DNA of 64,000 bases, taken from contig MPNW01000046.1 in NCBI GenBank assembly GCA_011800805.1, positions 155,052 to 219,051 on the forward strand. Reading direction: 5' to 3'. Within the stretch, counting starts at the first letter, position 1. Every line of letters begins with the position of its first letter. The notes beneath the pieces were generated by a model. That model ran no database searches. It saw nothing but the letters and a program-made list of their open reading frames with translations, and was not told where the DNA came from. Positions 43,742-55,749 of the stretch are shown piece by piece. The stretch is from Hirudo medicinalis. Taxonomy: Eukaryota > Annelida > Clitellata > Hirudinida > Hirudinidae. The position numbers and the translations under genes are program-made.

Positions 43742-44950
43742 TTAGTTCTTTCCCGACTCGACAAACCGATTTGAGTGTACGCTGACTTCCCAACTAAACC
43801 GGCAGGTCTGAATAGGACCTCGCATTTCCTCAAACATCAGTTCTGAAACTGACTTATCGATCTCATCCTGTGCTTTAAACTTCCTTTTTTTACTTAACAG
43901 TGGCTTAACTTCGCGGATCCTGATGTCCGCAGAGTTGTTTAGCATCCACTGCGTTCTTATCTTGGAGACCTTATACTCCTTCACTATGGATCTCAGAGGT
44001 AGCCTTAACTTTGCGTTCTTGCTATAGAGAAACAGATGACATCCCTGGAAGTAGCCCAAGCCATGATCTGATGCATCTGTTGACTTTCTTCTCCCTAACC
44101 CTTCGACTGTGGGCAAGCCGGTCTCATAGATTGTCAATGGCCACAGCAGCCTTGGAAGAAGCACAAACAGGAACAACCACACCTTGAACCTCCCTTGTAA
44201 TGGTGCCTCTCCGATTACCTGCAACCCCTCAACTGCTTGCATGACCGTGTCGCTTTCTTGGTTTTTATCGGTGAGGGAATCATTAAAAACATGATCCATG
44301 CTTTTAACCGGTTCCTCGGAGACTGTGGGAACTCGTTGTCCTGCTACAACAAACGAGACATCGCTGCAAATTTTCCCTTTAACGAGGGCGATATTTCTCG
44401 ATTTTGCAGGTTTAAAAACCATTTTGCACCACCCTAAAAGGTTGTTGAACGTATCCAGAGTGTTCTGGACTGCAGGTCTTCTATTCATCACTAGGGTGGT
44501 GTCATCCATGAACACCTTCAACTAAGGCATGTACAAACCCTTACCTAAGTGTGCCTCTGGAACATTAGACCCAACTGCTTTGAGTAGAGGTTGCATCGCT
44601 AGTACGAAAAGGGAGGGGATATCAAGCACCCCATTGCAATACCTACCTCCAGAGGGACCCACTTTGCTGTGTACGTCTTAGTAGAAAACCTCATCATGAA
44701 ACCGTCAAAATACGTCTGAATAATTTGAACTATGTGACGCTGGCACATGATGAGTCTCCAACGTCTTCCATATGAGTTGGTGTGGCACCGATCCGTATTC
44801 GCCAAGTCGAGCCACACAACGTACAATAAAAATAACAATAAAAACAATAAAAGATGACCGCGATCTTGCACAACATACCAACCGATACAAAAGTAATATT
44901 TTACTTTTCTTTTTAACCATTTGTTTTTTTAATAACCTGCGATCACGCAC
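43742..44950 (-). mobile_element. LINE reverse transcriptase fragment, minus orientation
   Basis: From 44950 the frames read VVWLDLAN (catalytic Asp block), then EVGIAMGCLISP (the G-x-P-Q-G-x-x-x-SP equivalent). An open frame 44521-43742 then starts KVFMDDTTLVM (the YADD-box equivalent) and continues KPAKSRNIALVKGKI, GRFKVWLFLFVLLPRLLWPL and KAQDEIDKSVS. The family is one in which FMDD replaces YADD; I suspect an early-branching non-LTR clade but cannot name it with confidence. Frameshifts and stops make it inactive. Confidence 0.75.
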
Positions 44951-45780
44951 TGGTTCAAAATTCTAATGCTTATTTGTTGTATGATTCAATTACAATTTTT
45001 GCCAACGCATATGTCAATTTGGTTTCCAAATTCGATAACCCAGGCAGGCTCCTTTTACCTACTTGCATCTTGCTGTAATGATGGATCACCCACTTGAGGT
45101 TCTCGATTAAAACAGTAGGGTTTCAGCTTACATTTCTTAACAATGACCAGGAATAGATGATTGCTTGGAAGAAGTGCTGGTCTTCTCAGCTGTTAAACTG
45201 TGTTGGTGATCATATACAACGCTATTATGTTACTATGTCGATAGTTATACTTTCAAGTTCGCCGAAGATTAGCCTCATTGTTGTGGCTGGTTTTGATTTG
45301 TTTGAACATCGGATTCTATAAGTTTTGTGAACGCTATTGCTCTGCAAAAATTTTTCGAAAAGAAAGAGGCTTGTAGATTTTTAAAATCGTAGTTTAGAAC
45401 ATGATATTCGTGAAGTTGATTTGCATTTCATACTTGCGTGAGTCACACTTCTTTAAACTTGCCTTATGTCTGCTATGTGGGTGTCGTTCTTGTTCTAAAC
45501 GAACTACATTGCCAAGCGTTAGGAATGTCTATTCATGAATCTCATTATTTCTTGTGCGTTATGCCAAATCCATTAGGTAGGTTGATGTAGATGATAATGA
45601 TAGTATTGAAATCTGGAAGAATTAATGTTTTTTGAGGATCTGATGAGAAACACATGGTAGGATTTGAAATAGAATTTGATTCGTACTATCCTGGGTTTTC
45701 CAGTTCATGATGATGATAATGATTACTTCAATGCACCATGAAGAATAATGACTCGATTGAAAGCCCAAAATCTGTATTGT
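44951..45780. other. Spacer between two opposed LINE fragments, no gene seen
   Basis: No coding exon recognised; likely further decayed repeat sequence. Confidence 0.35.
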
Positions 45781-46805
45781 GATTGAAAAACGGTTGATGA
45801 TGAGTGGAAGAAAGCAAAAGGCGTCTATATTCCAAAGGAGAAAGACTCCAAAGGTCTGCATCAATTCAGACCAATATCGCTGTTGAATGTAGAGGAGAAA
45901 ATATTTTTCTCCATCATGGCATCGAGGCTCACGGAGTTCATGATGCCTAACCAGTACTTGGACATTTCAGTCCAAAAGGGAGGCATTCCAGGTGTACCCG
46001 GTTGTATCGAGCATACCTAGATGATCTGGGAGGCTAACCCGAGAGCCAAGAGGAGCCGGCTGAGTCTGCACGTGTGGCTGGACCTAGCGAACGCATATGG
46101 GTCAGTGCCACACCAGCTCCTATGGAAAACGTTGGAGGCCCATCATGTGCCACAGCCCGTTATTCACATCCTTCAGGAAAACTACAAGGTGGGTTCCTCT
46201 GGAGGACGTAGTACAACGATCCTTTACCTGGAACGATATGTGGAAGATGTCCCCACTCCTACTTGACTTCGCGACAAAGTCAGTGTACGACCAGTTGCCC
46301 TCCAAGGACAATTTGCAGAAGTGGGGTTTGGTGGAAGACACCCAATGCGGGCTCTGTGGCGGAACGGAGATACTCCATCACGTGCTCAACCCTTGCCAAC
46401 AGTCGGCACACATGGCGACATAACAGGTCCTCGAGAAGTGTGTGAGGCCGCAAAAGCAGCAGTCTCCAAAGCAAACTAGCGCACGATCGCAAAACAGCGA
46501 AAGATTTATTTCTTGCATGAGGCTTCTCACACCTCTGCAAAAGGAGATATCAAACTCCCAGGCGAGACATTCTTGCAGCGGCAAATGACTGGAGCGTCAC
46601 AGCCGACATAGCAGATCCCAGATTCCACACATTCCCCTCGGCATCTCCCAATATTCCTATTCAGCAAATAATCATGCCAGTAACTGCATTAGGTTTATTG
46701 CATAAGAATGGTATTTACAGGTAATACCACCCATTTGTTACCTGAAAAAAGCCAACTATAAATTTGGCATAAATTAAGCTCCAGCGTTTGTAACAATATG
46801 TTTCC
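45781..46805 (+). mobile_element. LINE reverse transcriptase fragment, plus orientation, internally deleted
   Basis: Frames read FRPISLLNVEEKIFFSIMAS, GGIPGVPGC, then VWLDLANAYGSVPHQLLWKT, the N-terminal RT blocks. The central RT, including the FMDD box, is missing. It resumes at the C-terminal YDQLPSKDNLQKWGL and CGLCGGTEILHHVLNPC, a CCHC-type finger. It ends with the tail repeat also found at 21.65 kb. Same family as 43.7-44.95 kb, opposite strand. Confidence 0.75.
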
Positions 46806-47949
46806 TATTGTAAAAAAGCACAGGCATCAAAGTGGTCCTTGATATTATCTATTGATGCCTCACTTGTGTTTCATTTGCCCTTCCCCAACTTCTCTTGCAC
46901 ATCAAATTGTTGAACATAAAAAGGTCAAAAGGTCGACCCATCATTGATTTGTGAATATTTAAATATAATTTCACTCGGCTCACTCAATGCTGGACTAAAA
47001 ATATCCTTCGTATGTTACAATACCATGCATCAGGATAATTGTGCACTTTAAAAATTGCAGTTTAATTGCAGTTTAAAATTGCAATTTAAAAATTGTAAAT
47101 GTAAACATGTTTTCTTTGTCATTTCAGGAGGATGGGCATAAAAAACCAAATCCTTGAGGATGAGCTGAAAGTCAGACTCCTGGAATTATTTGAGAACTAC
47201 AAGAAGGACTTTAGGTATGTTGAGTGCTTGCTTTCAGTCAAGTTTTTATTTCTTGCCTGTCATGTTATCTGGTCCTGCTTAAGATTGTGGTGTTGAAATA
47301 TTAATTATTATTAAAACATTAGTGACAATCTGCTTCTCTAAGTGGCCACACAATATTGTGGATCACTTAATTACCTAATAAGTCATCCCAGCTGAGTTTT
47401 GAGGCAGATCTCCAATTGCTCTCCTTAACAAGGGCCGACGTGAATGGCAAGTCAAATGTCTCTGCAAGCAAGAAGGGTCAATAAAAAGATGTTTTGATAA
47501 TGATTACATTTGATTTTACTAGATATTTCGCAACATAATATTCGAAAATAACGTTGGAACCATTCATTTTTCGATCTGGTCCAACATTCCACTGCAGATT
47601 AGGCACCAGCAATTTTTCAGAATTAAAAGCTTCAAGCTGGAGTAATTAAAAAACATGTTAATAAAACGTTTTGTGAAAAATAAAGTTTTAAAAACCATTA
47701 GAATTGAGCTTATTTACAAAAAACCAATCCGAACATGTGTTGTCCCTTCGCGCGTATAACGCGCAACATATTATTTGCATGTTTCCTTGTAAACACATAC
47801 TATCTAACNTTACAGATTAAATTTTTATACCAAATCTTATAAAACTTTGGATAGAACATGACATTCTATTTTTATTTCTCTTCACTGTTGCAATGTCCTT
47901 TAAGTGTTTTAGATTTATTATTCTGTAAGTAATTTTATACTAGGTTCCT

Positions 47950-49405
47950 GTAGAGGAAAGGGCATTTATAAAAGATCAACGAGGAAAGAGTGGAACCAAA
48001 GGTTGTTTTCAAATAGCTGGAATTGATAAGCACAGTAAGGCAATGCCACTCACAAGTCCAACTCTTCTAGAGCCCTTTAACAGTTCCCCGGACATTCCAG
48101 TAATACAGCAATTAAACTCCTCTATAGGATCTATGCCGGTGATAACAAAATACCTTAAATTAACTATAGTTTATTTTTCATTTAAATGAACTTTGAAATG
48201 TACTTCAGAGTCAGTCTTCTGTTTCATCAGCAGTGATTGAATCCAGATCGGCTTACTATGGAACAAATCATTATTCTAAATTTGCTATGGAGGCAGTTCG
48301 ATATGAGATCTCAGATGAAGCAGCCGCTGCACTTGCAAATGCCCTTCTTCAAGATGTAGGCTATTTGCAGACTCATGGAGTCATAGATCCAAGCAAGATG
48401 AAATGAGAGAAAGAGAGAGTCTGTGCTGAGGCTTCTTTGGAATCTTCAAATGCTTCTAAATTGCTTGCTATTGGTTTGGATAGCAAAAGAGACAAAAACT
48501 CCCTAGTTTATGGGGAGAGAGACATGGAAGGAGAAGTGAAGTTCTATAAAACTACAAGGACAGTAGATCATTTGACATTCACCATTGAAGCAGGTATATC
48601 ATACATTATCACAATATTTTAAAATACTGATATTTAAATTTATGTTAGATTTATTTGCAACAGGAGATGATTATTATTATTATATTTATAACAATTTTCA
48701 TTTGCAAAAAATGGATGTTTTACTAGGACATCAGCAAGGAAGATACCTGACACACATTGATATACCTCAAAATAAAAGCAAGGGGAAAGTTCAAGCAGAT
48801 TTAGTATATGCTGTACTTCAGGAATATAACAGTGAGGATACCATCAAAACAGTTTTAGTAGACAACACATCTCTAAATACTGGTGGGGAACACAAGTATT
48901 ACAAGTAAAATTATTAAATAACAATTTATAAATGCACTTTATATTTTCCAGGCAAGGACAATGGCTTAGTGGCCTGTCTAGAAAGAAAGTTGAAAAGAAG
49001 GCTCCATTTAATTGGATGTCTTCTCCATTTTAATGAGCTGCTCCTTCGACATATCATAACATACCTGGACGGATTACCAAATGATCCAAATAAATTTTCA
49101 GGTAAAATTTCCTAACAGAAATATAGAGATTATGTTCAATTTTGTAGACTAATCAAATAAAAATGTGTTGTTAAATTCCAAGGGTCAATAGGGAAAGTTA
49201 TAGCACAACCAGTCCATATGTTGCCTTGTGTTCACTTTTCACCAGTAGAGACAAGCCTCCAGATTCCTCCTCCATCTGTTGTCAATGATCTATCAACAGA
49301 CCAGAGATTACTGCTAGAATACATGNATAACCTAATTCTTGCAAAATGCAAAAGTAGGATGGACAGGAAATGTTTTAAGACCAAAAAAGACTACAATTTA
49401 TCTTA
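47950..49405 (+). pseudogene. Decayed DDE-type transposon-like gene, hAT-like
   Basis: Blocks in order: AMEAVRYEISDEAAAALANA then LLQDVG, VIDPSKMK-ERERV, GLDSKRDKNSLV, VLLGHQQGRYLTHIDIP, VLVDNTSLNTGG, LIGCLLHFNELLLRHIITYL and LSTDQRLLLEYM. I recall a widespread unnamed metazoan repeat family with DNT...NTG, C-x-L-H-x-NEL and LSTDQ in this order; the DN...C..H..EL pattern suggests an RNase H-fold transposase. Stops, frame changes and single Ns (47809, 49326) break it. Some breaks look like introns, so a domesticated spliced gene cannot be ruled out. A separate plausible exon at 47130-47217 (ends at GTATGT) may or may not belong. Confidence 0.55.
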
Positions 49406-49410
49406 GTTAT

Positions 49411-50770
49411 TGTCAATAAACTCATATTAAGTGATTGTGGCAAAATTTTAATTCATTTAATCAAAAAAGTAGCTAAGGGACTATTTTTGTATGATAAGGT
49501 CATAAATGCAGAAATGAACATGCGATTAAGATTGGAATGGAGCGTCCTACAGCTTCGAAATTTTAAATACTATCATAATATGGCATGATTTAATTACTCC
49601 AGCTTGAAGCAATTCATTTTTAAAAAAAAAGTTATTTTTTGCTGGTGCCTACTGCAGATGTGTTTGAGGAAACCTAATTTTAGATTTGCTTTTTAGATCT
49701 TTTGAATTTGGAACTGTGGATTGATCGTTTGGTTGTTAGATTCTTGGAACTTACTGGTGATGATTTATCACAGGTGGTGAGCAGGTTGGATGAATGGTTT
49801 GCGTTCCTGCATGTGGAGGTAATGGCTACCCTCGTAATGTGTTGCAATCCTTCACTTCCAGGGAGTGCCCTCGAATAGAGTGATTAAAAGTGCATTCGCG
49901 TCCTATTCAGGCTTATGAGGCACTCAAAAGATTTGCTAAAGTACGAAGTTTTAAATTTGTTGTGATTATAATGATGCATGTTTTTTTTAGAAAGTGTCTG
50001 ATAAATTAAATGTTAATTGATTTGCTACTTTGGAAACTTAAGTTTATATCTTGGCTCAATTAAATAATTGTTGTAGTCTACCGTGCAAATCATTGCAACC
50101 AATGTCAGCTGCTGTAGCTATAACTCGTCTGTTTCTTTTGGGTATGTTTTTGCAAATTGGTTGACTAGCAGAAACCAAACTTTGAAAATTTTGTTATCAT
50201 GTTATTTAAAAAATAATTGATGGAAAGATTTTCTAGCAAAACAGGAGCAAAATATCTACACACTCCTGGGTGCTCTGCCTTCCCCTTCAGGTAAGTCATG
50301 TGGTTTAGTTGTTATATGTCGTACATAAGACTACGAACATATTGCAAAGTTCTATTTAAAAGTTGATCTAAATTATAAAATTTTAAATCCAATCAGTTGT
50401 CCTAGAATTATAAATAATAAATAATCAAAGTATTATTGTTTGATTTGTCAAAATATTTTAAAAAATACTATAAGATTAATTACAAAGTTGTTCCAAGATA
50501 CCATTCATAAATTTCATAGTTTATGGACTATCAATTTCGATACCAAATAAAGCAATTAATTAATAAAAATCAGAACATTTAATATATGGTTTGACAAGAA
50601 TTTATTCATTAATATAACATTGCATGAGTAGCTTTTAGGATAGTGATATTGATCAATTTTAATCAATTTCAATCATTAATCATTTGTCAATGTGATTATC
50701 AAAATTATGTACTAAACTGTGTAAGGTTTCACAATTTTCTAGCTTTGAGAGTTTTCTTAGCAACCGAGTG
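49411..50770. other. Interval upstream of ODAD2, no gene firmly seen
   Basis: Short frames bounded by AG and GT (for example 49698-49774) are possible exons or repeat remnants, but match nothing I recognise. The right end is the ODAD2 promoter. Confidence 0.35.
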
Positions 50771-50773
50771 CGC

Positions 50774-50787
50774 GTTGCCATGGTTTT
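50774..50787 (+). promoter_or_regulatory. Candidate RFX X-box upstream of ODAD2
   Basis: GTTGCCATGGTTTT has a perfect left half-site (GTTGCC) and a weak right half of the X-box GTNRCC-N(0-3)-RGYAAC. Ten bases upstream stands AGCAAC (50759-50764), a perfect half-site in the other orientation. It lies about 330 bases before the ATG of a cilia-assembly gene, the class of gene that RFX factors regulate. Confidence 0.45.
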
Positions 50788-51107
50788 TGATTATTCACCA
50801 TATGTAAAGGAAGATTCTTGATAAGTAACAGTAAGGTTCTCAAATATTTTCAAAATTTCTACACTAAAGTAAGTCATCGATTGATCAATGAATGTAAAAC
50901 ATGATTTGATTGGTTCATTGTTTTGTTAACGTTCACTTCATGACGAGATAAGTGAGATGTATAAAATATTAAACTGGGGTTTAACTTTTTCACAACTAAG
51001 TTAAAATAAAAATCCTATTTTGTCAAGGTATTCATTGAATTTCTTTTGCCATTCGATTTTTGGTAGAATGAATCTTTTATGTTTTTAAAAGAGATCATAA
51101 TAACGAG

Positions 51108-54100
51108 ATGGAGGATTTTAGTTCATCAGAAAGTGGAGAAGAAGAAATGATGTGGAGGAAGGATGTTAACCCTATGAACTACCCAATGGAATATTGGGAA
51201 GTTCAAAAACTCATAAAGTATCTTCAAGTTATTAATTTTTCCATCCTTCTGTATTTTCTTATTTTGTAATGTTTTCTTGAATTGTAATGTTTATTTCGAC
51301 CTCAATAGAATCATTCAATTTAAGATTGGAAACCCCACTGTAACTCTCATCACACTTTGCTCCATCATTGATTTTGACTTGAAGCATGATAAAATTCAGC
51401 TGGCATTTCGAGATGCTGATGGCATCAACACCCTGATTAACATTTTAGAGACTGAAGATCCAAAATGCAAGGTAGGTATGATGAGACAAAATAACTTTGA
51501 TGATTCTAAAATAAGATTTTACTTGATAAGAAAATGAACATGAACACTGCTAAAAGCAATAAAATGCAATTTCAAATTAGATGGGTTCCCTAAAAATCCT
51601 CAGAGATTTGTGTACAAATCAATTCATCAGAAGATCTGTTGTAAATCTTGGTGGGTTAAAAATGATGGCACAACTTCTAAAATATCCAGACCATGATCTT
51701 CAATGCCTTGCAGCTGAATGTTTAGCGAATGTTGTCAAATTTAGCAGAGCAAGAAAAATCGTAAAGCAGGAAGGGGCCATTGAAAATCTGGTCAGTACTT
51801 AAATATACCTAAATACTACACCAGAGAAGATATTATTAGAAATATTTTTTTAAGACTTGAAAGATCTGTTGATGTGTCAGATATTCATTATTTAAACAGG
51901 TTTCCTATCTTAATCCAAATGGAAAAGTTAAAAATTGGGAAAGTTTGGCCTGCTGTGGAGCTAAGGCTCTGTGGAGTTGCAGCCAAAGTCTTGAAAATAT
52001 GGTTGCCATGAGGAAGGCAGGCATCATTCCATTTCTTGTTGATTTGATCAAATTAAAGAATAGGGATATCCTTGTACCTGTTGCTGGAATATTAGAGGAA
52101 TGTGCTATTGAGGTATTGTTATCATTAATTACTTTTGTTCTGTGAATTAATTATTTTTTATTCATCACCTTTTGCTTTCAAAGAAATATTATAAAACTGC
52201 CATCAAGACTGAAGGGATGATGGAGTACATCGTCAAAAATCTGAACTCGAATGATCTTGAACTTCAAAGGATATGTTCAAGTGTTATCCAAAAAGTAACT
52301 TAGTCAAATTTAGGAAATCATGTGAATAAATAAATTATGATAATAGTTGAAATAAATTATTGCAATTAATATTATAAGTGTGCAGAAGACGAAGATTCAA
52401 GAGAATTGGTCAGAGTTTATGGAGGTTTAGAACCTCTTGTAAGCATTACAAGTTCTGCTCAAACAAAAGACCTTCTTGCTGCTGCTACTGGGGCTATATG
52501 GAAGTGCTCAATGAGCACAGAAAATGTTGCCCGATTTCAAGACTTGAAATCAATTGATCTCTTGGTCAGCCTTCTCAATAACCAACCAGAGAAAGTCAGT
52601 TAACCTTTTCCTAAGTGACAATTCAATTTGTTTAGAAATTCACTTTCTAATTGTTACAAAAGGTACTTATAAATGTAGTGGGGGCCTTAGCAGAATTCTC
52701 CAAGAGTCCTTCGAACAGAATATTGTTAAGGAAGGCCAATGGAATACCATCTTTGGTTCTTCTGCTCTCTGGGACAAATGATTCTCTCTTAATAAATGTT
52801 GCTAATGCATTAGGTCAATGTGCGGAAGACTCCGATTGCATGATGTTGGTCATTTTTGCTTATTTCAAAAAAAAAGTTAATTTACTCACTTGATGTTATG
52901 CTTGCTCAGGATAATTGATAAGTTGGATGGAGTGAGGTTGTTGTGGTCACTTTTGAAAAACAACAACAAAGAGGTTCAAGTTTCTGCTGCATGGGCATTA
53001 TGTCCCTGCATAAGGAATGTCAAGGTCAAGCATGTTACTATATCACCATTTTCAATATTAGTTTCAAGTGCATGTGATTTGATTAAAGTTTTTGAAAATT
53101 AGATTTTAAATTAATTTACTTTTATTAAATGAAATTTAATGTTCTAACAAGATTCTAAAGATTCTAACAAGATCTTATGATGGTAGCAATTCTATGCTAG
53201 TCATTAGAATTAATCTTATCTTCATTATGTCCTATTTTTAGGATCCTGGTGAGATGGTAAGAAGCTTTGTGGGTGGCTTAGAACTGATTGTTAGTTTGCT
53301 GAAACCTGACAACTTGGATCTGTTGACTGCAGTTTGTGCTTGCATAGCTGAAATTGCACAGGATAAAGAAAGCCTTGCAGTTTTAACTGATCATGGTGTT
53401 GTTTCACTTCTCTCTCAATTGTCATCAACTGTAAGTCAATCATATTATCATCTTTATTATTATTGCTATTAAAAACAACTTAATCCCCTGGCAAAGTAGA
53501 AAATTTACAATTACCATTATATTTGAACTATAGCTTGAAACTTTTTTAAATTTTACAAATATGAGGTAAAAGGTGATGTAAAATTTTGATTGACAACTAA
53601 CTTTATTTGTTCCCATATGAATCTGTGCAGGAAGACTTATTTTTGAGGCATCGTTTAGCAGAGGCAATTGCTTGCTGCTGTGGTTGGAACAATAATCGAG
53701 CAGTCTTTGGTGAAGAAGGAGCTGTCAAGCCACTTGTTGGTTACCTCAAAACAAAGTCGTCTGACTGCAACAACTTTGGAGGTCGTAATGCAAGCAGATC
53801 TTCTGCTGTTATTCCTACACCATTTTCAGCAGGTGCGAAAGTTGGTTCTGCCAACTTATCCAATCAACGTACTAATGGATTCACCACTCAATGCTCTGCT
53901 GAACAAGAAGTAATTTTTAATATATGTCGATCCACTGTGAAGGCTCTGTTTGAATTAAGCAAGTATCCAGAAAATTGTGTCACTATGCACAAAGCAGGAG
54001 TGGTAAAGGTAATTTAAAGCACATCCATGACTGGCACTATCATGACTCTTTTAAGCCCTAGTTATACTTAAAAATTACTATGCTCAAATGCTGCTAAACA

Positions 54101-54464
54101 TGTCAAAATATTATTTTGGAGATCATTCAATAATGAATTAAGCTGATTATTATCAGCTTATTATCAGCAATCAAAGATTAAAATCTTTAATTTGTGTTTT
54201 TATTCATGTCAAAATATTATTTTGGAGATCATTCAATAATGAATTAAGCTGATAATAAAAATCTTTAATTTGTGTTTTTGTTCATGCTACAAATTCCTTT
54301 TTACGTTTGAACAAACTCTGAGAAAAATATATTTATTCACACAAATTTGATATGAAATTTTGTAGCTTCTGGTAAACCTCGTTGGTTCACAAGATTCCAT
54401 AGCACAGGAGGCAGCTGCAAGTTGTTTGCTCAACATCAGGAGATTGGCCATTGAAAGCATGTAA
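51108..54464 (+). CDS. ODAD2: Outer dynein arm docking complex subunit 2 (ARMC4), armadillo-repeat protein, 11 exons
   Basis: Exons: 51108-51227, 51325-51471, 51581-51790, 51900-52112, 52184-52294, 52379-52594, 52663-52844, 52910-53024, 53242-53430, 53631-54008, 54366-54464. All splice sites are GT-AG and phases agree, giving 659 residues. The protein opens with an acidic SSSESGEEE segment and [12 protein letters not shown], then consecutive armadillo repeats: [79 protein letters not shown] and [14 protein letters not shown]. Human ARMC4 matches block for block, but its roughly 400-residue N-terminal region has no counterpart here. Family role: anchors outer dynein arms on axonemal doublets of motile cilia. 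Exon 10 has a Ser/Asn-rich insertion after KTKSSD. The first junction (CAA|GTTATT to TTTAAG|ATT) is the least certain. AATAAA is at 54521-54526. Confidence 0.92.
54099..54287. repeat. Tandem duplication in the last ODAD2 intron
   Basis: 54099-54204 and 54205-54287 both run CATGTCAAAATATTATTTTG to AATCTTTAATTTGTGTTTTT. The first copy has about 24 extra bases containing repeated TTATCAGC. Confidence 0.85.
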
Positions 54465-54529
54465 CTATTAAATTTGCCAACTGTGCTTTTATTGTCTTTA
54501 CTCACTTTACATTTTTAAAAAATAAAATA

Positions 54530-55105
54530 CGCATGTGTAAGCTTGAGCAGTAAATAAAAACATTCTTCACAGTTCTCAAAATGAAAGTGGTATGCGATGT
54601 TTAATAAGTTTTTTTTTTGCCGAACTCGAATAAAATCAGAAACTCTGCTAACAGAAATAGATAAAGCATGAAGTGAAATTTTCACTGTAATCATCTCAGC
54701 TGTAAACATCTCTAGCAGCCACCCGACAGAACATTTTAAATGAGTCATAACGAGTGTTAAACCAGCCAAGAATCAGGCTGTTTTGAGCAACACAAATAAC
54801 GCTTAGAAGAAAACTAGCGCACGTTCGCTGCTAGCTAAAGTAACCACCTCATCAAATGTTATATATGTTATTTTCGGGATATGTTGTCAGTTTTATCGCA
54901 AAAACGTTATTCCTTCAACTATCATTATTGACCTAATACTAGATTACACACAGGTGAGCTGACTGCTATAAATGTTTGGTTTGTTAGCCTGTTTCAAATT
55001 TGGAGTTTAAAGCCGGACACACCTTGATCCGAAGCCTTTGTTTTTGAAAGTTTGCTTAAAAATAGCTTTACTTGTAATAAAGAAACTATAATCGTTAAAG
55101 GAACT
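54530..55105. other. Spacer between ODAD2 and complexin
   Basis: Holds the 3' end of ODAD2 and the promoter and leader of complexin. No other gene seen and no TATA box evident. Confidence 0.4.
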
Positions 55106-55698
55106 ATGGCTTCTACGATGATAAAATACATGGCCTCCCTTAAAGCTCCTGATGTTAGTGGCTTAGTTGGAGAAGAAGGCGAGGAACCCGTAAGCGAAGC
55201 TCAAACAAACAACGACGACGATGCAAGAATTGCTCAACAGGAAGACATTACACAGAGACACAAAAGAAATAATGAAGAACGAGAAAAATTGAGAGATGAA
55301 ATTAGAAAAAAGGTAATCTAAATGATTTTTATCAATTCTTGTGAATCATTCAGCCCTTACCGAGTTTATAAATTTGTTCCAATGGAAATTATTACTTTAC
55401 CATTCTTTATCATATCAGAAATTTTAGATTAAACATGTCCTTAAAAATAACCTATCACTTTTCAATTTAATTATAAAATGCAGACGTAGAAAATTATTTG
55501 CACTTTTCAGTATGGCCTGAAGAATCCTAACGATGAAAACAAAGATAAAATTAATAAATTTGAAACCCAAACTTTGGGAGAAGTTCGAAGTAAATTATTA
55601 GTTAAACTAATTAATTAGTAACTAATTACAAAAGTACATTCCTATGATTTTCAGATAATGACCCAAAAGAGTCTGAGTGTTGTTGCACAATTATTTGA
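55106..55698 (+). CDS. CPLX: Complexin with C-terminal CAAX box, three exons
   Basis: Exons 55106-55312, 55511-55589 and 55655-55698, GT-AG and in phase, give 109 residues. The start is ATG 55106 (MASTMIKYMA). The central DITQRHKRNNEEREKLRDEI then RKKYGLKN is the complexin accessory and SNARE-binding helix; YGLK across the first junction is diagnostic. The N-terminal region is acidic. The last exon ends ESECCCTII: CTII is a CAAX prenylation box, with two further cysteines before it. Complexin clamps and promotes SNARE-driven synaptic vesicle fusion; prenylated forms are known in invertebrates and in vertebrate CPLX3/4. At 109 residues it is shorter than the fly protein (about 140). AATAAA is at 55739-55744. 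Confidence 0.93.
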
Positions 55699-55749
55699 AA
55701 TTGCGTGGATCCTAAAGAGGGGATGCAAAAACGCTTGAAATAAAACGCT

